10,141 nt of DNA from Streptomyces lilacinus (GCA_000715685.1 KL569423.1:62660-72800); one strand, 5' to 3'. Counted from the stretch's first letter, positions 1 to 6,144 are shown. A program made the numbers and translations. The notes: generated by a model from the letters alone, not told the origin.

Positions 1-12
1 GGCGGCCGGCAC
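1..12 (-). CDS. possible 5' end of the next CIS gene (partial, four codons)
   Basis: Reading leftward, a GTG at 12-10 lies 9 nt after a good Shine-Dalgarno, GGAGGGG (complement of 22-28), and would start a protein beginning M-P-A-A that leaves the window. The gene after DUF6760 in actinobacterial contractile injection system clusters is often a LysM-type tail protein, so a start here would make sense. With only four codons visible the product cannot be identified. The 59 bases between this start and the DUF6760 stop contain GC-rich palindromes, for example the 12-bp one at 46-57, that could fold in the transcript. Confidence 0.2.
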
Positions 13-71
13 CTCGCGCCACCCCTCCGCCCGCCCCGGGCGCGCCCCCGGCCGGGGTAATCGCCTCGTGC

Positions 72-230
72 TCACCGGCCCTCCGCCCTCGCGGTGTTGA
101 TCCTGGCGATCTCACGCACCCACGCGCGCCGCTCCTCGTGCGGGAAGGCGAGGATGTCCTCGTGCGCCCAGTGGAAGTGGTAGGCGATGTAGGCGACTTC
201 CTCGCGGAGCCGGTGCGCGGGGTGCGTCAT
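72..230 (-). CDS. DUF6760 family protein of a contractile injection system locus (52 aa)
   Basis: This small soluble protein carries the signature I associate with DUF6760: R-E-E-V-A-Y-I-A-Y-H-F-H-W near residues 9-21, then H-E-D-I-L, F-P-H-E-E-R-R and W-V-R-E-I-A-R-I-N. In known systems such genes sit among tail-tube, tail-assembly and LysM genes of phage-tail-like contractile injection systems. Their exact role is not established; a small assembly or chaperone factor is likely. The ATG overlaps the stop of the upstream 131-aa gene (ATGA), in the -1 frame, which implies translational coupling. A run of five G residues 4 nt before the ATG serves as ribosome binding site and is also the coding end of the upstream gene. 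No signal peptide or membrane segment is visible. It is too short for many gene callers. Confidence 0.8.
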   Translation of the reverse strand: MTHPAHRLREEVAYIAYHFHWAHEDILAFPHEERRAWVREIARINTARAEGR

Positions 231-622
231 GTTTCCCCCAGGCGGCCGCCGGACGACGGTGCCGGCACCGCGAAGTGCGTACCGCAGGAGGGGCAGGCGA
301 CGGCGCCGTAGCCGGACTCCAGGCCGTTGACGCGCCGGTAGAGGTCCTGGAGGTGGGCGAGGTCGGCGGCGAAGAGCTGTTCCACCACGCCCGCGTGGAT
401 GTCGGTCAGGGTGCCGAGCCGGGTGATGACCAGGCTGAGCAGGACGACGCCGAGGTAGGCGGGGTTCTCCTTCACCCGTTGGTCGATGAGGGGCGACAGC
501 TCGTCCCGCGCGGTGGCCAGGCGCATCGTGCCCTGGCGGTGCACGGTGCCGCCGGCGTCGACGTAGCCGTGGGGGAGCTCGAAGTCGAACTCGGTGCGGA
601 GCCGGGATCCGTTCTCCTGCAT
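227..622 (-). CDS. phage-tail-assembly-like protein of a contractile injection system (131 aa)
   Basis: A soluble 131-aa protein. The N-terminal part, F-D-F-E-L-P-x-G-Y-V-D at residues 12-22 followed by G-T-V-H-R-Q-G-T-M-R-L-A-T-A-R-D-E, resembles small tail-assembly proteins of Mu-like phages and of actinobacterial contractile injection systems. A helical core at about 41-100 (L-I-D-Q-R-V-K-E-N-P-A-Y-L, then V-I-T-R-L-G) leads to a C-terminal C-P-S-C at 110-113 with G-T-H-F, half of a zinc-ribbon-like pair; no second Cys pair is present, so metal binding may need dimerisation. It probably chaperones tube or baseplate parts in the cytoplasm. The ATG lies about 11 nt after GGAGGA, a little far. 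Its stop overlaps the DUF6760 start. Upstream, a strong hairpin separates it from the propeller gene. The family assignment is from motif memory. Confidence 0.7.
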   Translation of the reverse strand: MQENGSRLRTEFDFELPHGYVDAGGTVHRQGTMRLATARDELSPLIDQRVKENPAYLGVVLLSLVITRLGTLTDIHAGVVEQLFAADLAHLQDLYRRVNGLESGYGAVACPSCGTHFAVPAPSSGGRLGET

Positions 623-653
623 GGTGGGGCGGTTCCTCCGGGCGGTCGGCCGG

Positions 654-685
654 GCCGGCCTCCCACGACGGCGTGGGAGGCCGGC
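654..685 (-). terminator. strong intergenic hairpin between propeller and tail-assembly genes
   Basis: The arms 654-666 and 673-685 are perfect inverted repeats of 13 bp around a 6-nt loop (667-672), nearly all G:C. On the minus strand the hairpin begins 16 nt after the stop of the 518-aa gene and ends before the GGAGGA ribosome binding site of the 131-aa gene. There is no U-tract, which is common for Streptomyces terminators. It could end the propeller transcript, allow partial read-through into the tail genes, or act as a 3' stabiliser or processing site. The structure is seen directly; its function is inferred. Confidence 0.7.
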
Positions 686-701
686 GACGCGGCGTGCGGC
701 G

Positions 702-2258
702 TCAGTGGATGTTCAGGTGGTAGAGCAGGCTCACGTTCGTGTCGGCGGCCCACGCCTCGACCGAGAAGCCACCGGGACTGTCACCCGCCGTCACGACGGC
801 GGAGGTGACCGAGCCCCCGGCACCGCTCGTGACCTCGTCGGTGTCCCCTCCCCCGGGGAAGGAGGCCACGCGCTCTCCCCGGATCTTGAAGGTGACCGCG
901 ACGCCCTCGAGCGGATTGCCCTTCGCGTCCTCGACCACGAGCTTCAGTGGTTCGTCGAAGGACTTCCCCGCCGGGACGGTCTGACCGGCACCCGAGACGT
1001 ACCGGACACGGTCCGCCGCGCCCGGCTTCGGGGTGACGACCAGGCGGGAGAAGGCCGCGACAGCGTCGGTCTCCGTCCACCGCGCGGTGACGACGCAGGG
1101 CCCTTCCTTGACCGTCTTGAGCGGCGAGCTGGTCGCCACGCCGAGCTGGTCGCCGTCGGTACCGGTGTACCGCGTCTCGGTCGGCTTGCCGTTCTCGAAG
1201 ACCGCCGAGCCGCCCTCGACGGAGAACACGATTTTCTGCTTGGCCACCGGTGTGCCGTCCAGCTGGGTCGCCTTGACCGCCAGCGGCTTGGGGAAGCGCT
1301 CTCCGACGACGGTCGTCTGACCGTCCCCGGACTCCACCGCCAGCCGGTACCGGGAGACCCGTCGCAGTGCCTTCTCCCCGGCCAGCGCGACCCACAGCTT
1401 GCTGTCGCCGGAGATGGTGCTGCCCGAGGGGTGGGACCCCTGGCCGGCGGGGAGCATGGAGACCCGGTTCTGCCCGGGCAGCACATAGCCGATGGCGTCC
1501 CCCGCGTAGCTCGTGAACCACAGGGTGCCGTCCGCCGCCACCGTCAACCGATGGGCCGGGTGACTGATGTCGATCCGATTGGACACGCCTTCTGCGACGT
1601 TGTACTTGAACAGTACGTTCTCGGTGGTGGCCACCCATACGACGTCGCCGGCCGGGGTGATCGCCAGGTCTCGGGGCTCGACCCCGAGGCCCACGGGAGA
1701 CCCGAAGACACCGGTGTGCGCGTCGTAGATCACCAGCGACTTGCTCTGCGGGGAGGTGAGCCAGTAGTGCGTCGGGTCCTGCGCGGCGACGGCGACGGCG
1801 TAGAGGCTGGAGGTGTACACGGCGGAGGTGGAGAACCCGCCCCCGGCGTCGAGGAACCCCAGCGAGCTCCAGTCCATGAGCGGCGCGACGAGACGCTGAC
1901 GGCCTCCCGGCGCGGCGGCGAGCGCCAGGGAGCGGCAGTCCGTCTTGCCTCCCAGGAAGTGGGCCTGGTATTTGCCTTCCAGGTCACACTTGACGAAGCC
2001 GGAATCGTTCTCCCCGACGACGAAGGTCCACACCCCGTGGCCCGGCCAGGCGACGAGGGAATGCGCCCGGCCCGTGAGCACCGAGCCCCGATCGAAGAGG
2101 GTGTTGCTCCAGGGGCTGCGTGGCTCGAAGAGACCGACGAGGCCTTCGGCTGTGACGAACCATACGTTCCGGTCGTCGCGGTTCCACGTCAGGTCGACAG
2201 CGGGGGCGTCGATGGGGAACTTGTCGGCGTCGCGGTGGGACGGCGCGTCGGACGGCAT
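702..2258 (-). CDS. leaderless beta-propeller protein with two C-terminal Ig-like domains (518 aa)
   Basis: Residues ~20-300 contain repeated strands of the form (V/L)-W-(F/V)-(V/T/A): N-V-W-F-V-T (31-36), G-V-W-T-F-V (75-80), Y-W-L-T (165-168), V-V-W-V-A (206-210), T-L-W-F-T (245-249) and K-L-W-V-A (287-291). This is typical of Vgb/SMP-30-like six- or seven-bladed propellers. Two Big_1/invasin-like Ig modules follow, ~320-410 (L-A-V-K-A-T-Q-L-D-G-T-P-V) and ~412-518 (L-K-L-V-V-E-D-A-K-G-N-P-L-E-G-V-A-V-T-F). There is no signal peptide or membrane segment, unusual for Ig-like adhesion modules and compatible with loading into, or association with, a cytoplasmically assembled particle. GGAGGG lies 8 nt before the ATG. 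The stop of its 440-aa paralogue is 57 nt upstream, so the two are probably co-transcribed. Binding or recognition seems likelier than catalysis; true lyase activity is unsupported. Confidence 0.75.
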   Translation of the reverse strand: MPSDAPSHRDADKFPIDAPAVDLTWNRDDRNVWFVTAEGLVGLFEPRSPWSNTLFDRGSVLTGRAHSLVAWPGHGVWTFVVGENDSGFVKCDLEGKYQAHFLGGKTDCRSLALAAAPGGRQRLVAPLMDWSSLGFLDAGGGFSTSAVYTSSLYAVAVAAQDPTHYWLTSPQSKSLVIYDAHTGVFGSPVGLGVEPRDLAITPAGDVVWVATTENVLFKYNVAEGVSNRIDISHPAHRLTVAADGTLWFTSYAGDAIGYVLPGQNRVSMLPAGQGSHPSGSTISGDSKLWVALAGEKALRRVSRYRLAVESGDGQTTVVGERFPKPLAVKATQLDGTPVAKQKIVFSVEGGSAVFENGKPTETRYTGTDGDQLGVATSSPLKTVKEGPCVVTARWTETDAVAAFSRLVVTPKPGAADRVRYVSGAGQTVPAGKSFDEPLKLVVEDAKGNPLEGVAVTFKIRGERVASFPGGGDTDEVTSGAGGSVTSAVVTAGDSPGGFSVEAWAADTNVSLLYHLNIH

Positions 2259-2265
2259 GCTGATT

Positions 2266-2279
2266 CTCCCTCCTGGGAG
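2266..2279 (-). promoter_or_regulatory. small hairpin enclosing the ribosome binding site of the 518-aa gene
   Basis: The arms 2266-2270 and 2275-2279 form a 5-bp G:C-rich stem with a 4-nt loop. In the minus-strand transcript the GGAGGG ribosome binding site lies within this loop and its 3' arm, 8 nt before the ATG. It could weaken initiation unless ribosomes finishing the upstream 440-aa gene open it, giving coupling. With 5 bp it may equally be chance from purine/pyrimidine-rich Shine-Dalgarno sequence. Confidence 0.3.
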
Positions 2280-2315
2280 GAGTGAAAGGGGATGACCGGT
2301 GGAACGACGGCCTCG

Positions 2316-3638
2316 CTACGCGGGCTTGATGTTCAGAACGGAGGTCGCGTGGATCTCCGTGTCCCCGAGGCCGACGCTCAGCACGGCCTCCTCCTCGATG
2401 TCCCCGGCGTACACCGGCGGCACGACGACCTGACCGCGCTGGTCGGTCAGGATCACGCGCTCCCGGGTGTTGTCGTCGAACGTCGCTCCTTCCGCCTCGA
2501 GCCTGCAGGTGAGCGGAATTCCCGGCACGGGCCGGCCGTTGGCCACGTACTCGACGACCAGGGGACGGTCGACGTGCTCCTTCTCCTGGAGCTCGTACTC
2601 GCCCTGGTAGGTCACCTGGGTCCGGCCGATGCGGGAGGATTGACCGGCCACCGGGGCGGCGAGGGCGAACCTTCCCACGTTCTTCTGCGTGGGGTTGGTG
2701 TACCAGAGCTTTCCGTCGCTGCCGATGCAGATGCCCTTGGCACCGCCCGCGACGTCGACCATGGACCCCGGACCCGACAGCTCCCGGTCGAACTGGTGAA
2801 GTCCCTTGCTGGAGGCGACCCATACTTCACCGGTCGGCGCGAACGTCATCTGCTGGGGAACGGCGTCGCCCAGGTCTTGCTGACGCCACGTTGCGGTCTG
2901 TGGGTTGTAGCGCAGCACCTGGTTCGGGCTTGTCGCGGTCACCCAGATGTTCCCGCTTGTGTCGGCCTTCACGTAGAAGGGCTTCTGGGCAGTGCCCCGT
3001 GGCAGCATGATCCGCTGCCAGGTTTTCGTCTCCGGCGAGCGGCGGTACAGACCGTTCTCGGCCCTGGGCGGGTTGTTGGTCCTCTGCTGACCCGTAACCC
3101 AGTAGGTGTGGGTCTGCTTGTCCGCAGCCGTGGTGACGGCGACGTCCCAGAGCCACGTGTTCGGTTCGACGGAGATGACGTCGATCACGCCACCCGAGTT
3201 GGGAATGGCGAGCATTCCGACGTATTTGTTCTCCGGTTCGGCGAACAGGAGGGTGTATTGGGTGATCGGGGTGGGGGTGGACGGGATCTCGGTCGTCTGG
3301 AGCGTGATGCTCTCCGCCTTGGCGTTGTTCTCCAGTGGGTAGACGGTGACCACGTAGCTGCCCGTGGTCTCCATCTCCATGATGGGGTCCGGGTCGTTCG
3401 GCGGCGCCGGCGCGGCAAACCAGATCTTCTGCCTCCCGAGCGGGTCCTTCATGACTCCCGCGGACAGCTCGGGAATGGCGCCGTGCTTGATCTCGGTGCG
3501 CATCTTGTTCCCGGGATCAATGCGCACGATGCATTTGCTGCTCGTGGTGACCCACATCTTGCCTGCGTTCCCGACTCCGATCGAATGTGGCGTGAAATTG
3601 CCGATCGGGATTACTTCGACGCTGGACACGTCCGGCAT
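2316..3638 (-). CDS. leaderless beta-propeller protein with one C-terminal Ig-like domain (440 aa)
   Basis: This is the first gene of the leftward series and a paralogue of the 518-aa protein. Propeller strands recur at K-M-W-V-T (27-31), K-I-W-F-A (71-75), Y-W-V-T (179-182), N-I-W-V-T (230-234), E-V-W-V-A (271-275) and K-L-W-Y-T (310-314), each near loops such as 'D-T-S-G-N' or 'G-S-D-G-K' that are usual in Vgb/SMP-30-like folds. A single Ig-like domain fills ~345-440 (L-V-V-E-Y-V-A-N-G-R-P-V-P-G-I-P-L). No Sec or Tat signal is visible. GGAGGG lies 6 nt before the ATG at 3638. Codon choice looks somewhat less GC-rich at third positions than the PBP gene, which may hint at acquisition. Similar proteins are often named virginiamycin-B-lyase-like or 'hydrolytic'; nothing here supports that enzymatic activity. 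A cargo, binding or scaffold role with the contractile system is inference. Confidence 0.75.
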   Translation of the reverse strand: MPDVSSVEVIPIGNFTPHSIGVGNAGKMWVTTSSKCIVRIDPGNKMRTEIKHGAIPELSAGVMKDPLGRQKIWFAAPAPPNDPDPIMEMETTGSYVVTVYPLENNAKAESITLQTTEIPSTPTPITQYTLLFAEPENKYVGMLAIPNSGGVIDVISVEPNTWLWDVAVTTAADKQTHTYWVTGQQRTNNPPRAENGLYRRSPETKTWQRIMLPRGTAQKPFYVKADTSGNIWVTATSPNQVLRYNPQTATWRQQDLGDAVPQQMTFAPTGEVWVASSKGLHQFDRELSGPGSMVDVAGGAKGICIGSDGKLWYTNPTQKNVGRFALAAPVAGQSSRIGRTQVTYQGEYELQEKEHVDRPLVVEYVANGRPVPGIPLTCRLEAEGATFDDNTRERVILTDQRGQVVVPPVYAGDIEEEAVLSVGLGDTEIHATSVLNIKPA

Positions 3639-4131
3639 GCCGTTTCCCTCCGGGTCCGACTGGCTGGCCGGTCGAGGCTATGCGGTCGGTGCGGCCGCCA
3701 CATCGGGGAGATCCGGCCACACTTCGCCTATGCCTCCGGCATTTGGCCAAGGGGCTCGGCCTGCTGACCGGATCTCACGAAACCGCTGTTGGCGACCGCG
3801 TGCGGTATCCCGTCTTCCGGATAACTCGCCGAGAAAAGCCGGTGATACACCCTGCGTCAAGGGTGCCGTCACGGCTTGATCGGCATGTGATTCCTTGGCC
3901 GGAATCTCCCGAGCCCGCCGATTTTGGCCGTTGATGGCCGCGCCGATGGCGCGAAATCCGACCCGCATGGTCCGCACCAAATTCCGAACAAGAGTTCTGC
4001 GGCTCTCGGACGCCCTCGAAAATCGCGCTCGCGGGCCGTAGTCGAAGGAGGGAAATCCGGGTACGGCGACCGCCGGCGGGGCCGGCGAGCCACCCACGCG
4101 GACGGCAAGCGCACGACGGCCGCCCGTCCGT
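3639..4131. other. non-coding region upstream of the propeller genes
   Basis: This 493-bp gap lies between the TNT gene's 3' end and the start of the propeller series, both on the minus strand. It is less GC-rich than its flanks and contains rare codons (TTA, AGA, ATA, GTA) in its longest leftward open frame, so I do not regard it as coding. It must hold the promoter of the propeller/CIS series. A TTGACG at 3860-3855 (minus strand) is the best -35-like hexamer, but no convincing -10 follows at 17-18 nt. A short hairpin (4071-4087) near its right side may end TNT transcription. Confidence 0.5.
4071..4087 (-). terminator. possible terminator of the TNT-domain gene
   Basis: A perfect 7-bp G:C stem (4071-4077 with 4081-4087) around a 3-nt loop lies about 45 nt downstream of the TNT gene stop in its direction of reading. 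A second, weaker stem (4099-4105 with 4124-4130) sits between. No U-tract follows. In such GC-rich DNA, stems of this size also occur by chance. Confidence 0.3.
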
Positions 4132-5058
4132 TCAGCCCCGGCTCGCGACGAGCTCCTGGAACAGGCGCTGCGAGGCGCGGGACTCGTCGGCGTACCGCGC
4201 GACGAGGCGGTCCTTTCCGCGCTCGTTCAGAGTGACGACCCACTGGCCGGCGGTCTTGCGCAGGCGGTAGAACTCCGTCGCGGGCAGCCGGGGCTCGTGG
4301 ACGGAGTCGATGCGGTAGTACGCGTCGGGAACTCCGGCGCGGGCCAGCGCGGCACGCGCGTCGGCGCGGTTCGCCACGGGCTTCAGCGGCGTGGCCGGGC
4401 GGGGGGACGTACGGCTGCGCCCGGGCGTCGCGTCCTCCAGGACCTTGTTCAGCAGGTCCTTGACGGGGACGCCGAGCTTGACCTGTGTTCCCCCGCCGCT
4501 CTGACCGAACGCGGGCGCTATCTTGCCCTTCAGTACGTTGAGGCTCTGCCCCTTCATCACCTTGTACTGGTGGTAGTTGCACTCGACGTCGCCGGAGTAC
4601 GTGTGAAGGTTCGAGGGCGGTATGGCCCGTTCCTGGTAGAGCGCCGCCTTGGACTTCTCCACCGGCGAGAGGAACGTACCGTTCGTCGACCCGAAGCGGT
4701 CCAGTGTCGTGCCCTCCGACAGGGTCACCGTGGTCGGCTGGCCGTCGAAGCCGTCGTTCTTCGGGTATATCCAATTCCAGTCGTTGTCCTTCCAGTCGTT
4801 GAGGAAGGACCTGGCCGTCGGGTACGTCCCGAACCGCGCATAGCCCTTGACCAGTGATCCCACCGCGCCTTGCTTCGGCAGTTCCTTCGGCCCCAGGGAC
4901 CAGTCCCCCTGGAAGGGGTCCAGGCACTGCGTGGGCTGCGCGGCCGAGGGCGTGTCCTGCCCGGGCTGACCGGGCGCGGCCTGTGCCGTGCCCGACAGCG
5001 CCGTACCCCCAAGTAACGCGCCGCACGCGGCTATCACCATGCGCGTAGTGACCCTCAT
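4132..5058 (-). CDS. secreted TNT-domain protein, predicted NAD+ glycohydrolase (308 aa)
   Basis: A Sec signal peptide (M-R-V-T-T-R, hydrophobic stretch 7-24, cleavage likely after A-Q-A at 27) predicts export. The mature region has C45, then G-D-W-S-L-G-P-K-E-L-P, V-G-S-L-V-K-G-Y-x-R-F-G and W-x-Y-P-K-N-D-G-F-D-G (~50-106), as in secreted TNT NADases. The TNT core runs ~95-200: T-L-D-R-F-G (118-123), F-L-S-P, the Y/H-rich N-Y-H-Q-Y (161-165) and F-G-Q-S-G-G-G-T-Q (184-192). R121 and Q192 fit the conserved catalytic positions. C45 and C160 could form a disulfide. A separate small module at ~230-308 (A-R-A-A-L-A-R-A-G-V-P-D-A-Y-Y-R) is of unknown role. The start at 5058 is chosen because GGAGGG lies 6 nt upstream and the signal peptide begins there; a start 12 codons earlier is less likely. 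No immunity gene for TNT is recognisable beside it. Confidence 0.85.
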   Translation of the reverse strand: MRVTTRMVIAACGALLGGTALSGTAQAAPGQPGQDTPSAAQPTQCLDPFQGDWSLGPKELPKQGAVGSLVKGYARFGTYPTARSFLNDWKDNDWNWIYPKNDGFDGQPTTVTLSEGTTLDRFGSTNGTFLSPVEKSKAALYQERAIPPSNLHTYSGDVECNYHQYKVMKGQSLNVLKGKIAPAFGQSGGGTQVKLGVPVKDLLNKVLEDATPGRSRTSPRPATPLKPVANRADARAALARAGVPDAYYRIDSVHEPRLPATEFYRLRKTAGQWVVTLNERGKDRLVARYADESRASQRLFQELVASRG

Positions 5059-5291
5059 CAGCCCTCCAGGCATTTCCGTGTCATCGAGGCTCACCGGCCT
5101 CAGGCGTCAACACGGGGAACCTAACAGCGCAGGGGGCCGAGCGAGAGGAGTGGATCACGCCACATGGCCGAAGCGAGAACTGTCCAATTCCCGCCGCCCT
5201 CACCGAAAGTGGGTCTGGCATGCCCCTTGCCGACGTCCCTACAGTCCGCTGGACGCATCGATTCCGGTCGCGACGGAGAAGAGGGACCTTC
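5059..5291. promoter_or_regulatory. divergent promoter region between the TNT gene and the oxidase remnant
   Basis: These 233 bp separate divergent genes and must hold both promoters. On the plus strand TACAGT at 5240-5245 is a reasonable -10-like hexamer and would give a ~40-nt leader before the ATG at 5292, but the -35 is poor. On the minus strand TAGGTT (complement of 5118-5123) is a -10-like hexamer for the TNT gene, and a TTGACG lies nearer the start without a matching -10. No clear operator palindrome was found. Element assignments are weak. Confidence 0.35.
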
Positions 5292-5876
5292 ATGGATCAA
5301 ACGATCACGCGCGTCGCCATTTACCCGCCGATCGGCATCGCCCGCGTCGGAAACAGCGAGGACAAGGACGGTTTCTTCTTCGGCCCGGAGTCGCCCGACC
5401 AGAGCCCCTTACCCGCCGGCTCCTACAAGGACGCGCAGGGCGCCATCAAGCGACAGGCCGCCCGCTTCCGGCTGTACGGATACAACGCCGCCGGCCAGGT
5501 CGTCCGCGAAATCACCGCCGCGGACCAGAAAACCCGGATCGTGTGGAGCGCACATCTGGCCAACAAGAAGTCGGCCTGGTACCAATTCAGCCTCGCCTTC
5601 GACATCCCGGACATCAATCGCCTGAGCCGGGACCAGTTCACCCGGCGCAACGCGGCCGAGACCGACCGGAATTCCCTGATCAACGACCCGGGCGAGAGGA
5701 GCATCGACGGCACCCCCGACGCCGCGCCCGTGGCCTTCGACACCGGGAAGGTCAAGGACACGCCGGTCTACCTCGGCGAGCTGCGCACGGACGCCGGATC
5801 GCGGCCGGCGACGCGGCGGCCGCCTTCGACCCGCTGTCGTCGCAGGGCATCCTCACGGCCCTCTACACCGGGCTGA
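5292..5876 (+). pseudogene. 5' fragment of a LodA/GoxA-type CTQ-dependent amino-acid oxidase
   Basis: LodA/GoxA enzymes are ~600-700-aa quinoproteins that oxidise lysine or glycine and release H2O2. Here only the N-terminus survives. It begins I-Y-P-P-I-G-I-A-R-V-G-N-S (residues 9-21) and continues with Y-K-D-A-Q-G-A-I-K-R-Q-A-A-R-F-R-L-Y-G-Y, H-L-A-N-K-K-S-A-W-Y-Q-F and V-Y-L-G-E-L-R-T-D (~159-167), all hallmark segments in the right order. Family similarity stops at about base 5795. The frame then runs on for ~26 unrelated Arg/Pro/Ser-rich codons to a stop at 5876, because the DNA has become the 3' end of the partner gene in another frame. The region that would carry the Cys and Trp forming the quinone cofactor is missing, so it is inactive as an oxidase. 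GAGGG 6 nt before the ATG suggests it can still be translated. Confidence 0.85.
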
Positions 5877-6097
5877 GCGCGGGCGAGGCGATCGACGCGA
5901 GCCTGCGCGGGAGGCCAGGGGCCCTGGAGGCGTACGCGGCACGGGTGGCGCGCGTGCTCGAAGGGTACGCCCGCGACCACCGCGCCGCCTACGCGATGGA
6001 GCGCCGCTGGCCGCACCGGCCCTTCTGGGCCCGCCGCATGTCGACGTCGACGAGAACCGTTGCTGCCCTGTCACCCGGCGAAGCGACCACCGGGTGA
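5795..6097 (+). pseudogene. 3' fragment of a LodB/GoxB-type flavoprotein (oxidase maturation partner)
   Basis: In a frame different from the upstream fragment, the DNA encodes R-I-A-A-G-D-A-A-A-A-F-D-P-L-S-S-Q-G-I, the C-terminal FAD-binding signature of LodB/GoxB and related halogenase-like flavoproteins. This is followed by A-L-Y-T-G-L-S-A-G-E-A-I-D-A, Y-A-x-R-V-A-R-V-L-E-G-Y and the family-typical E-R-R-W-P-H-R-P-F-W-A-R-R. Only ~100 of the ~400-450 residues usual for the family remain and no start or ribosome binding site precedes them. LodB proteins install the CTQ cofactor in LodA and their genes lie directly downstream, so an internal deletion joining the two genes explains both fragments. 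The stop codon (6095-6097) sits inside a hairpin. Confidence 0.85.
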
Positions 6098-6102
6098 CGG
6101 GG
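6066..6102 (+). terminator. hairpin terminator at the end of the oxidase/flavoprotein remnant
   Basis: Arms 6070-6078 and 6090-6098 pair perfectly over 9 bp around an 11-nt loop, and extend outward by a T:G wobble and three more C:G pairs to 6066/6102. The remnant's TGA stop lies within the right arm. No U-tract follows. The convergent small gene on the minus strand ends 42 nt away, so the element may act in both directions. It probably once terminated the intact oxidase operon. Confidence 0.6.
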
Positions 6103-6144
6103 AACGAGGGACTTGGACGCGGGATCTGTCGGACGCGGAAGGCG

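Noticed and set aside
230..245. GGGAAAC slippery heptamer for -1 frameshifting at the end of the 131-aa gene
   Set aside because: Its codon register is that of the downstream frame and not the upstream one, so the standard X-XXY-YYZ mechanism does not apply.
594..2285. Long open frame on the plus strand opposite the 518-aa propeller gene
   Set aside because: It is Arg/Gly/Asp-rich with no family motif or ribosome binding site and mirrors the GC-rich third positions of the minus-strand gene, which has clear propeller and Ig motifs.
2292..3767. Long open frame on the plus strand opposite the 440-aa propeller gene
   Set aside because: It is an antisense shadow of low-complexity R/G/V/H composition; the opposite strand encodes the recognisable protein.
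3853..3860. TTGACG -35-like element for the propeller series
   Set aside because: The hexamer at 17-nt spacing is TTTTCT and neighbouring spacings are no better, so it is not annotated as a promoter of its own.
4041..4055. Good Shine-Dalgarno-like GAAGGAGG on the plus strand
   Set aside because: No ATG, GTG or TTG start follows at a usable distance, and no coding frame follows.
3678..4097. Leftward open frame of ~139 codons in the non-coding gap
   Set aside because: It uses several codons rare in this genome (TTA, AGA, ATA, GTA), lacks strong third-position GC bias and has no recognisable motif, so it is probably upstream regulatory DNA.
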